From: Bradyrhizobium sp. ISRA464
GTDB lineage: Bacteria > Pseudomonadota > Alphaproteobacteria > Rhizobiales > Xanthobacteraceae
Assembly (NCBI RefSeq): GCF_029910095.1
Contig: NZ_CP094526.1
Span: 2,666,001-2,730,000, forward strand
Length of the DNA stretch: 64,000 bases
Direction of reading: 5' to 3'
In this document: piece by piece, positions 51,643 through 58,875 of the stretch
Position numbering within the stretch: the stretch's first letter is position 1
Layout: every line of letters starts with the position of its first letter
Program-made: the position numbers and the translations under genes
Notes under the pieces: generated by a model
Told to the model about the DNA's origin: nothing
Seen by the model: only the letters and a program-made list of their open reading frames with translations
Databases searched by the model: none

Positions 51643-52461
51643 ATGCTCGCGTCATTTCTCATGTCAAGCGTGATTGCACGCGCTACTGGCTACGCGGCCT
51701 TGTACCTAGGAATCTATTACGCCACTCGCCTTTTGGAAAAAAAGTGGCCCATTGCGGATATTCCCCGCTCCGAATTTCGTGATGACTGGCTGGCGGTTAT
51801 CGTGAGCATCGGACTGGAAAACATGTTTGCTCCGGTGGCTGCGATATGCGCTGGCACGATTATGGGCTATACTGGGTTCGGCTGGATTCAGCTACCGACT
51901 GAAGGTTACTGGTGGTGCGCCTCTCTCGCATTCGTCGTGGTGGCACTGGATCTCTACAAGTACGCATTCCATCGTCTCCAACATGCGATCCCGTTCCTTT
52001 GGGCGATGCATTCGTTCCATCACAGCGCAAATGCCGTTACGTTTATTACCGGCGGCCGACATTATTGGCTCGAGAGGGTGTTGGCTGATGCCTTTCTTCC
52101 AATTCTGGCGATCTTGCTTCGGGTCCCAGCAGATATGGCAATAGCCGCGGGCGTTATCTTCTTCGTCCCCGATACTTGTGCTCACCTCAACGTCCGCATG
52201 CCGCTCGGTCGGTTTGTGACATGGATAAACAATCCGCAATGGCATCGCATCCATCATTCAGTCCTGATGGAGCATCGGGACAAGAACTTCGCCTCCTTTT
52301 TCCCGCTCTGGGACATTCTGTTCGGCACAGCGTGGGTGCCGAGACCGGACGAGTACCCTGCAACAGGACTTGTGCCCGCTGAACGAGTAGACATCATAAA
52401 TAGCGTGATCTGGCCAATCCGGCATCTTCGGCATCGTGAGGCAAAAAACGAACTGGGTTAA
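51643..52461 (+). CDS. Fatty acid hydroxylase/sterol desaturase family protein
   Basis: A 272-residue di-iron membrane enzyme from the ATG at 51643 (a TTG six codons earlier is possible). The histidine clusters that bind the two irons are all present: YAFHRLQHAI, AMHSFHHSANAV and WHRIHHSV. Four membrane helices flank them. Such enzymes hydroxylate or desaturate acyl chains, sterols or hopanoid-like lipids. It is the main gene of cassette 2; its last 95 bp are shared with cassette 1. The overlap of its 3' end with the DUF5658 relic reflects the original gene order. Substrate unknown. Confidence 0.85.
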   Translation: MLASFLMSSVIARATGYAALYLGIYYATRLLEKKWPIADIPRSEFRDDWLAVIVSIGLENMFAPVAAICAGTIMGYTGFGWIQLPTEGYWWCASLAFVVVALDLYKYAFHRLQHAIPFLWAMHSFHHSANAVTFITGGRHYWLERVLADAFLPILAILLRVPADMAIAAGVIFFVPDTCAHLNVRMPLGRFVTWINNPQWHRIHHSVLMEHRDKNFASFFPLWDILFGTAWVPRPDEYPATGLVPAERVDIINSVIWPIRHLRHREAKNELG

Positions 52462-52725
52462 AGCACTATGGTGCTCTCCTGCTTATTACTGGGTTATCCG
52501 ACCTCTTGACCACGATGTGATCCTGCAGCTCGGATTGGGCGAGTTGAACCCATTCATGCCGCTGGGCTAGTCATGGTTCGGTGTATAGTGGCTTATTCCC
52601 GAGTTGAGTTTAACGTTTGTCGTGATGCGGTTGCTTTGGCGCAGTAACAACCTTCACCACATCGCCGTGGTAGCTTTCTGCTCTACGCCTGTGCTGAACA
52701 ACATCGTTATCGCAGACACGAGCTG
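52448..52725 (+). pseudogene. Decayed DUF5658 gene of cassette 2
   Basis: This segment aligns along its length with the intact gene at 44806-45093 (for example ggctcattccc vs ggcttattccc, ttctgctctacgcctgtgctgaacaac in both). The ATG is changed to ACG, and several small indels and stop codons interrupt the frame. It is clearly the second copy, no longer translatable. Confidence 0.85.
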
Positions 52726-52731
52726 AACCAA

Positions 52732-52764
52732 TCACATCGCCAGTTGCGGCAATCGGCGATGTGA
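52732..52764 (+). terminator. Hairpin closing cassette 2
   Basis: TCACATCGCC pairs with GGCGATGTGA, with a further TTG/CAA pair inside. It sits 6 bp behind the decayed DUF5658 gene at the same place as the hairpin of cassette 1, whose stem keeps pairing through different bases. Confidence 0.65.
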
Positions 52765-52991
52765 TCGTTCTACTTGGGTTCCTTGCCGACAAGGGACGAT
52801 CAGATCAACGTCGGCGCAGCACTGAAGCGGCACCTCCCCAAGAATATTGCGAGCGACCAAATTACCAAATTATTGTATCGCCGAAATCAGATGAATCGAG
52901 AGCGGAATGGTGATTGGCACTCTTCCTTTCTTGTTGACGCTCATGGGGGGGCAGATGATACCCTTCACCCATTTTGAGGGCGGCCATTTGA

Positions 52992-53789
52992 ATGAGCGAT
53001 CTATTTGGGCTGAAGCAGTTTTTGCTGACGCTTTTGATCTTCGTGCCGTTTGAGCGGCTATTTGCTGCGAGGCCTCAGAAGATTTTTAGGCGTGGCCTGC
53101 TGACCGATATGGCCTTCCTGTTTCTCAACGGGTGGTTGGTGATGGTCGGCGTGATCGTCATCGTCGCAGTGGCCACTCTGGTCAATCAATCGATACTGCC
53201 TTCAGCCGTGAAGCAGGCGATCGACGATCTTCCGTATTTGGTTCAAGCGCCCCTTGTGATCGTGATCGGGGATCTCGGGGTCTACTGGACACACCGCATC
53301 CTGCATGTCGTGCCTGCCATGTGGCACATCCATGCCGTTCACCACGCTGTCGAAGAACTGGACTGGCTCGCTGCAGTTCATCAGCATCCGCTTGATCTGA
53401 TGTTCATGAAGGCCGGCTCGCTGTTTCCGCTCTTCGCGCTCGGCTTCTCGACAGAAGCGATCGGGACTTACTTCCTCGTCTACTACTGGCAGGCCTATCT
53501 CGTTCATGCCAACGTGCGCTTGAGCTACGGCCCTTTGCGCTACGTCCTGGTGTCGCCGGAATTTCACCACTGGCACCACAGCAGCGAGACGGAAGCCAGG
53601 GACAAGAACTTCGCCGGGGTGTTCGCGTTCTACGATCTGCTGTTCGGAAGCGTCTATCTTCCAGAAGGGCAGAAGCCGAAAACGTTTGGCGTCAATCATT
53701 CGATGCCGTCCAACTATTTGGCTCTTTTGGCTTACCCGTTCATCACATGGGCATCGAGCCGTAAGCGCGGCGATCCGTCGGGCACCTAG
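52992..53789 (+). CDS. Second fatty acid hydroxylase/sterol desaturase family protein
   Basis: A 265-residue di-iron hydroxylase, only distantly similar to the one at 51643. Histidine clusters: WTHRILHVV, HAVHHAVEELDW and FHHWHHSSE. The HAVEELDWLAAVHQHPLD stretch is typical of the group called sterol desaturase in bacteria. About five membrane helices. It starts ~230 bp behind cassette 2 with a possible ribosome binding site (gagggcggc). It may act with the first hydroxylase on the same lipid class. Confidence 0.85.
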   Translation: MSDLFGLKQFLLTLLIFVPFERLFAARPQKIFRRGLLTDMAFLFLNGWLVMVGVIVIVAVATLVNQSILPSAVKQAIDDLPYLVQAPLVIVIGDLGVYWTHRILHVVPAMWHIHAVHHAVEELDWLAAVHQHPLDLMFMKAGSLFPLFALGFSTEAIGTYFLVYYWQAYLVHANVRLSYGPLRYVLVSPEFHHWHHSSETEARDKNFAGVFAFYDLLFGSVYLPEGQKPKTFGVNHSMPSNYLALLAYPFITWASSRKRGDPSGT

Positions 53790-54218
53790 CGTCCAGGCGG
53801 CCGCGCTGCGCTTCAGCTCGAAATATGCGACGCGGCCTTCTCTATTGCGAGTGGCGGGATCGTGGCGACCGGGACTACACGCCACCACTCTTCCGGAGAT
53901 GTGCAGGCGCTCGGAGCGGCTCCACGAATGGCTGCTGAGACAAGGGTCTCGCGAGTCGGGCCTCGTGCTAAGGTTTGTCGACAACGAGGTATTGGTGCTT
54001 ATTCTGCTGTGTGATGCCGATCACCTTTCGGGTCGTTTCGACGAGATGTGCCTGGGCTCCGTATCTTCGGTAGGGGCGATTTGCTCGCCGCATTACCAGT
54101 CGACTTGATACTTAACCAAATAGTTGCCGCGTCCCTTTGAGGCGTCGCGCGGATCGACTATCGTGCCGATTTCGCGCGATTGACGCGCGGCCCGCTCGCT
54201 GTGCGGCCTGAGAGGCAG
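53790..54218. other. Intergenic region, no gene seen
   Basis: About 430 bp between the second hydroxylase and the PAP2 gene. The open frames across it lack protein-like composition. No repeat or operator was recognised. Confidence 0.5.
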
Positions 54219-55154
54219 ATGCTCATGCAAAATCGTGCGGGAATAGCGAAGCCGATCTACCGTAGCCACGCGGTCTGGGTGATCATCGTCCTGATCGGAT
54301 GCGTAGATGTGTTGTGGGTATGGTGGGCCGGCATAAGGATTGTGCCCGATCTGAAGACCCCGCTCGGTCTGGCGGTGCTGCTTCTGATAAATTATGTCTA
54401 CGTCACATTAAGGCAGAAGCCAAGGATCGCAGTTCTCGCCGCTGCTGCGGCACAACTGGTGGCGTTTACAGCGGTTTACGGCGTTCTCACCTATCTCGCG
54501 GCCAGATCCAATTTTCCGCTCATCGACCCGTATCTTTCAGCGGCAGATGCTTCGGTCGGATTCGATTGGCTTGCGCTGTTCAACTGGACTAAAGACCATC
54601 CTGACATCAATTCGGTGCTCGGTTTTATCTATGGGACCGGAACGGTGCAGATCGCCGTTCTCCTCATCCTGCTAAACGTGTTCGGAATGCTTGAGCGCAC
54701 GACCGAATTCGTATGGCTGTTCGTACTGACATTGTTGATCATCATCCCGTTCTCCTGGCTCATTCCCGCCGAGGGAGCGTGGGCCTATTACGGGGTAGCG
54801 CACCTCACCAGCGCCTACTACCTGCCTGACTTTTTTGCACTGCGCGACGGGACGATGCAGGAAATCGTCGTGGGTAAAATGACAGGCATCGTTCAGTTTC
54901 CATCCTTCCATACCGCCCTTGCGCTCATTCTGATTTATGCCACCCGTGGAATTCGTATCTTGTTTCCCGCATCGCTCGGATTGAACGCGCTGATGATCGC
55001 TTCAACGCCCGTAGCCGGCGGACACTACCTTGTAGACATCGTTGGCGGCGCGGCCCTGGTCCCACTGGCCATCCTGATTCTTGGTTGGGGGCAGCGAGGG
55101 GCAAGCAAGCATCGGCTTGCCGACACCGGCGTGCTGAGCGTGGTGAGGGATTGA
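54219..55154 (+). CDS. PAP2-superfamily membrane phosphatase/phosphotransferase
   Basis: A 311-residue polytopic protein from the ATG at 54219 (gagaggcag upstream). The late segment carries the PAP2-like motifs: a C2-type FPSFHTALALIL and a C3-type TPVAGGHYLVDIVGG, with catalytic His in each. This arrangement is found in PAP2 family members and inositolphosphorylceramide synthase-like enzymes, which act on lipid phosphates. It stands behind two lipid-modifying hydroxylases, suggesting a role in envelope lipid remodelling. The substrate is unknown. Confidence 0.8.
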   Translation: MLMQNRAGIAKPIYRSHAVWVIIVLIGCVDVLWVWWAGIRIVPDLKTPLGLAVLLLINYVYVTLRQKPRIAVLAAAAAQLVAFTAVYGVLTYLAARSNFPLIDPYLSAADASVGFDWLALFNWTKDHPDINSVLGFIYGTGTVQIAVLLILLNVFGMLERTTEFVWLFVLTLLIIIPFSWLIPAEGAWAYYGVAHLTSAYYLPDFFALRDGTMQEIVVGKMTGIVQFPSFHTALALILIYATRGIRILFPASLGLNALMIASTPVAGGHYLVDIVGGAALVPLAILILGWGQRGASKHRLADTGVLSVVRD

Positions 55155-55479
55155 AATGCGCTCAGGAATCGCGCGCAGCGCCTGGCAAGAATTCGTTCAC
55201 TGTCGCTGTCGCGTGTGCGGGCGCGGCGCGTGTCCGAAAGCAAGGCTCCTCGGGAGCCCTCGATAGAGCTCATCGAAGGGCCCTCATGCTTCCGGATCAA
55301 GAGGGGTACCTCTTCCGCGAACACCTCTTGTTCATGCCGGCAGGGCCTCCGTATTCACACGGAGCAGGCGCGCCAAAGGTGAGGCCCGTTGGAAATTCCC
55401 AATTATCTCAGGGGTTCTGGTCGTCACCTGGCGTAGGCGCAACGCTCAACAGAAGCGTCAGCAAGCTGCTCCGGTAGGG

Positions 55480-55494
55480 TTAATAAAGGATTAC
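55480..55494 (+). promoter_or_regulatory. CtrA-like box TTAA-N7-TTAC
   Basis: One mismatch from the alphaproteobacterial CtrA consensus TTAA-N7-TTAA, 43 bp upstream of the -24/-12 element of the first pilin gene. A short motif, so chance is possible. Confidence 0.35.
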
Positions 55495-55536
55495 CAGATG
55501 ACAGCGTTCGGACCAGTCATTATAGTTTGACTTCAG

Positions 55537-55553
55537 TTGGCAACGAATTTGCC
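55537..55553 (+). promoter_or_regulatory. Sigma-54-like promoter of pilin gene 1
   Basis: TTGGCAACGAATTTGCC matches the -24/-12 pattern (TGGCA-N6-TTGC, exactly 10 bp between GG and GC). The expected transcript start is near 55565, about 35 bp before the pilin ATG. The same element recurs before pilin gene 2. Confidence 0.65.
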
Positions 55554-55598
55554 TGCCAACCCTGTGCGTAAATTCATCGTAAAAAGGGATTTTGTCCT

Positions 55599-55814
55599 AT
55601 GCTCAAGTATTACATCAAAACCACGGAAGCCTTTAAGCGTCTGCGCGCGGACCAGGACGGCGTCGTGTCGTTCGAGTACGTGATCGTCGCCGCTTGCATC
55701 GTCGCCGCAGTGGCCGCCGCGTTCGGCACCAGCACTGCTTCTGGTATTGGCTTGGCGCTGAGCACCGCGATCGCCAAGATCAGCACCGCTGTCCAGACTG
55801 CTGTCTCTGCCTAA
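55599..55814 (+). CDS. pilA: Flp/Fap-type pilin 1
   Basis: A 71-residue prepilin that forms the Flp/Tad pilus fibre after export and trimming. The prepilin peptidase site is DG|VVSFEYVIV: Gly before the cut, Glu at +5 and Tyr at +6 of the mature pilin, followed by the hydrophobic assembly helix (IVAACIVAAVAAAFG). The mature protein is about 52 residues. The upstream aaaaaggga may be its ribosome binding site. It is followed by a close paralog; the hydrophobic cores are identical. Confidence 0.92.
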   Translation: MLKYYIKTTEAFKRLRADQDGVVSFEYVIVAACIVAAVAAAFGTSTASGIGLALSTAIAKISTAVQTAVSA

Positions 55815-55833
55815 TTCCAGACGTTGAATGCCG

Positions 55834-55850
55834 TTGGCAATTCTTCTGCC
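55834..55850 (+). promoter_or_regulatory. Sigma-54-like promoter of pilin gene 2
   Basis: TTGGCAATTCTTCTGCC has GG and GC 10 bp apart, like the element before pilin 1; they share TTGGCAA and TGCC. The expected start is near 55862, before the strong gaagggagg site of pilin 2. Confidence 0.55.
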
Positions 55851-55904
55851 AGCAATTGTCAACGGGATTGCGATGTTTGCAATTTTGAAGGGAGGCTTTC
55901 TTCT

Positions 55905-56120
55905 ATGTTGCAGTCTTACATGCAGATCACGGAAGCGATGAAGCGTCTGCGCATGGACCAGAACGGCGTTGTGTCGTTCGAATACGTGATCGTCGCCGCT
56001 TGCATCGTCGCCGCGGTGGCTGCCGCGTTCGGCACCTCCACGGCTTCTGGTATTGGCCTCGCGTTAAGCAACGCGATCACCAGTATTAGTACCGCGGTCA
56101 CCAACGCAGTCTCTGCATAA
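55905..56120 (+). CDS. pilA: Flp/Fap-type pilin 2
   Basis: A 71-residue paralog of pilin 1; it differs mainly at the N-terminal leader (MLQSYMQITEAMKRLRMDQNG) and the C-terminal tail (SNAITSISTAVTNAVSA). Cut site NG|VVSFEYVIV. The ATG at 55905 has a strong ribosome binding site (gaagggagg), stronger than that of pilin 1. A hairpin follows its stop codon, likely shaping the ratio of pilin to machinery transcript. Confidence 0.92.
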   Translation: MLQSYMQITEAMKRLRMDQNGVVSFEYVIVAACIVAAVAAAFGTSTASGIGLALSNAITSISTAVTNAVSA

Positions 56121-56139
56121 GTCCAGACAGCGCTTCGGA

Positions 56140-56161
56140 GGGGGCATCATTTTGTGCCCCC
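56140..56161 (+). terminator. Hairpin between pilins and cpaA
   Basis: GGGGGCA and TGCCCCC enclose an 8-base loop 19 bp behind pilin 2, without a long U-run. It may act as a leaky terminator or a 3' stabiliser, so that pilins are made in excess over the assembly proteins. Confidence 0.65.
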
Positions 56162-56184
56162 ACCGTTTCTGAGGCATTTATTTC

Positions 56185-56691
56185 ATGAGTTGGATTGCTT
56201 CCACGACCTCGTGTCTGGAAATCGCATTGTTGTTGTATGTCGCAACGATCGATATCGCGACGCGATTGATTAGAAATGAAATTTGTCTGGCGCTGGCGCT
56301 CCTTGGGATCGTCGGTCAAATGGCCAGCCCGATGCAGGTCGTCCAGTCGCTGATCGTCGCGGCGATCCTGTTGCTGGTGCTTTTCGTGATCTACCAGCGC
56401 GGATTGATCGGTGGCGGCGATGTTAAGCTGCTGGTTGCGCTGGCGACCGGTCTGCCGCTCACCGGCGTGATCGGATTGTTGACCGTAACCGCACTGGCCG
56501 GCGGAGCTCTCGGCGTGGTGCATCTGATGATGCGTGCGCTGCCGCAGCCCAGGCTGGCGCCCGCCGGATCGTCGCTGGTGCGCCGTGTCTACGCGATCGA
56601 GCGCTGGCGTCATTTGCGGCACGCACCGCTCCCTTACGGGGTCGCCATCGCGTGCGGAGGTATTTGGAACATTTTAAGCAAAGGATTGTGA
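56185..56691 (+). CDS. cpaA: Prepilin peptidase CpaA (TadV)
   Basis: A 168-residue aspartic membrane protease (peptidase family A24) that trims Flp prepilins and TadE-like pseudopilins. The two catalytic Asp are in ATIDIATRLIRNE and in the GGGDVKLL (GxGD) motif. It has only the peptidase half: the N-terminal methyltransferase domain of PilD-type enzymes is missing, as usual for the Tad group. It lies 1 bp before cpaB. Confidence 0.9.
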   Translation: MSWIASTTSCLEIALLLYVATIDIATRLIRNEICLALALLGIVGQMASPMQVVQSLIVAAILLLVLFVIYQRGLIGGGDVKLLVALATGLPLTGVIGLLTVTALAGGALGVVHLMMRALPQPRLAPAGSSLVRRVYAIERWRHLRHAPLPYGVAIACGGIWNILSKGL

Positions 56692-56692
56692 C

Positions 56693-57673
56693 ATGTCATC
56701 CGCTTTGCGCCTTTCGATCATCATGGTGCTGTTGCTCGCAGCCACAGCGCTCGGGCTCATCGCCTATAACATGAGCCGGCCGGAGGCACCGGTGGCGGTC
56801 GCGGAGAAGGCGCCGGCGCCGGCAGCAGCTCCGGCCACGGTCGGCTATTTTGTTGCGGCACGTCCCTTACCGAAAGGCACGCTGACCCGCGAAGACGACT
56901 TCACCGTACGTCAGGCGCCGCCGGAAGGTGCTCCGGCCGGCGCGATCCTTGACACGCCGGAGACCAAGATCGGGCTTCCTGGCTCCCTGGTTCGCAAGTT
57001 CGTCGACGCCGGCAGCCCGATCACCCTGCAGGACATCTTGCGCCCGCGCGATCGCGGCTTCCTCGCCAGCGTCCTGGCGCCGGATAGCCGCGCCATCAGC
57101 ATCAAGGTTGACGAGGAGACGGGCGTCTCGGGTCTGATCAGGCCGGGCGACAATGTGGATGTCGTGTTGACCCAGGTTTTCGAGAAGGCGGATCCAGCGC
57201 GTCGGGCCGTCAGCGAAACCGTTCTGTCCAATGTGCGCGTGATCGCGATCGATCAGGAGATTGCACAGGGCGGGCGACCCATTGGCAATGCCGTGAACAA
57301 TGCCGTGGCAGCCAAGTCGGCGCAAACCGTGTCGCTGGAGCTCGCCCCCGATCAGGTCAAGAAGATCACGGTCGCGAAGCAACTTGGAACACTTTCACTG
57401 GTCGTGCGGGCAGCAGCCGATCAGTGGAACAAGGCGGACAATGGCGACATTTCGAGCTGCGATGTGTCTCCGGAGCTTGCCCGACAGAGTGCAATTGCCG
57501 GGCAGAGCACAACGATCGCGATCTACAACAGTGGGGGCGTCAAGCAGTACTCGGTGAGGAAGGATGATTCGGATGAGGGTGACGTGCTTGTCGCCTGCGA
57601 TGGGTCGTCGGAGACGAGCCGTGGGACCACGACGGCGATGCGTGACGCGAGCAAGTTGCCGGAGAAACGCTGA
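56693..57673 (+). CDS. cpaB: Flp pilus assembly protein CpaB (RcpC)
   Basis: A 326-residue periplasmic assembly protein with one N-terminal membrane helix (IIMVLLLAATALGLIAYNM) and a SAF-like domain beginning YFVAARPLPKGTLTREDDF. The RcpC region (SGLIRPGDNVDVVLTQVF) follows. It normally works with the secretin CpaC, which is not encoded here. Its stop overlaps the cpaE start by 1 bp. Confidence 0.9.
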   Translation: MSSALRLSIIMVLLLAATALGLIAYNMSRPEAPVAVAEKAPAPAAAPATVGYFVAARPLPKGTLTREDDFTVRQAPPEGAPAGAILDTPETKIGLPGSLVRKFVDAGSPITLQDILRPRDRGFLASVLAPDSRAISIKVDEETGVSGLIRPGDNVDVVLTQVFEKADPARRAVSETVLSNVRVIAIDQEIAQGGRPIGNAVNNAVAAKSAQTVSLELAPDQVKKITVAKQLGTLSLVVRAAADQWNKADNGDISSCDVSPELARQSAIAGQSTTIAIYNSGGVKQYSVRKDDSDEGDVLVACDGSSETSRGTTTAMRDASKLPEKR

Positions 57674-58875
57674 TGAGTGTTAACATGGCAATGGTGGGGC
57701 CACCCGAAGAAGCGACGTCTGCTCTCGCGCGCAATCGAATCGTCTGTTTCGTCAATGACGAGTTGAGTGCTGCGGCTTTGCGCAAAGGCCTCGATGGCAG
57801 CAATCTGTCGATCCGCCGTGGCACGATCCGCCACGCGACGCGGATGCTCGAGACCGACACCGACCTGTTCGCGCTGGTGACCGACATCAGCGGGATCGAT
57901 GATCCGTTCGAAGAGCTGGAGCGACTGGCCAGCGTCTGCCCGCCCGATGTCCGGGTGGCGCTGATCGGTGAGAACAGGGAGATCACCTTCTACCGCGAGC
58001 TGATGGAAATCGGCCTGACCGAGTACCTTCCTCGGCCGATCACCCGCGATATGGTGCTGGACCAGCTGCGGCCGAAGCTGCTCGGCGACGTCGCGCCCGC
58101 TCAGAACGATCGCGGCGGACACGTGGTTTCGATCTGCGGTGCCCAGGGCGGCGCCGGCGCGACGAGTATCGCGATCAATCTCGCGCTGCAATTGGCTGAG
58201 ACCACCAAGGCCAAGGTCGCGCTGCTCGATCTCCATCTGCAGGGCGGCGAAACCGCTGTTATGCTGGGGGTGCGGGCTGGACCCGGGCTGCGGATTGCGC
58301 TGGAGAACCCGATGCGGGCGGACACGCTGTTCCTCGAGCGCGCGGCGATCGAGGTCAATGAGCGGGTTTGCCTGATCTCGGGCGACGAGGATCTGGATGC
58401 GCAGCTCGACATCACCGAGGCGGGAGTGCGGCACGTGCTGGGTCTGCTCCGCCAGCGCTTCAACTACATCGTTGTCGACGTCCCGGTGCCGTTCCCTCCG
58501 TCGATCCATCCGGTGATCACGCTGTCGCGTCACGTGCTGGTGCTGCTGGAAGCCGAGGTGACCGGGCTGCGCAACGCGCATGCACTGCGCAACGCCGTCA
58601 CCAACATCGCCGGCAAGGACCGCGTCTTTACCCTGCTGAATCGGGCCGACCGGGCCGGCGGCCTCCCCAAGGAGACGATCGTCAAGGCCCTGGGCGCAGA
58701 GCCGGACATGGTGATCCCGGATCTCGGCAAGGGAATGACCCAGGCGGTCAATCTCGGAATTCCGGCCCTGAAGCACGTCTCCGGTTTGCGACGCCATCTC
58801 GCTCCGATCGTGCGGGAGATTACCGGCGTCGGCGCCGAGCGAAAGGGACGGTGGAGGAGGTGGCTCGGGCTATGA
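57673..58875 (+). CDS. cpaE: Pilus assembly protein CpaE (TadZ-like ParA family)
   Basis: A 400-residue MinD/ParA-type protein thought to position the Tad pilus at the cell pole. Residues ~20-130 look like an atypical receiver domain (RIVCFVNDELSAAALRKGL … VRVALIGENREITFYRELME). The ATPase domain has a degenerate Walker A, GAQGGAGATSIAINL, lacking the Lys of GK[ST], as in other CpaE/TadZ proteins. It overlaps cpaF by 4 bp. Confidence 0.88.
   Translation: MSVNMAMVGPPEEATSALARNRIVCFVNDELSAAALRKGLDGSNLSIRRGTIRHATRMLETDTDLFALVTDISGIDDPFEELERLASVCPPDVRVALIGENREITFYRELMEIGLTEYLPRPITRDMVLDQLRPKLLGDVAPAQNDRGGHVVSICGAQGGAGATSIAINLALQLAETTKAKVALLDLHLQGGETAVMLGVRAGPGLRIALENPMRADTLFLERAAIEVNERVCLISGDEDLDAQLDITEAGVRHVLGLLRQRFNYIVVDVPVPFPPSIHPVITLSRHVLVLLEAEVTGLRNAHALRNAVTNIAGKDRVFTLLNRADRAGGLPKETIVKALGAEPDMVIPDLGKGMTQAVNLGIPALKHVSGLRRHLAPIVREITGVGAERKGRWRRWLGL

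Larger units (their letters stand above)
55155..55598. other. Upstream region of the pilus operon
   Basis: No gene was found. Near its right end lie a CtrA-like TTAA-N7-TTAC and a sigma-54-like element, listed separately. Confidence 0.6.

Noticed and set aside
53686..54108. 140-codon frame overlapping the end of the second hydroxylase
   Set aside because: Composition is not protein-like and it overlaps a well-supported gene by 100 bp.
58368..58871. N-terminal extension of cpaF
   Set aside because: This part is cpaE read in another frame; the ATG overlapping the cpaE stop is the better start.
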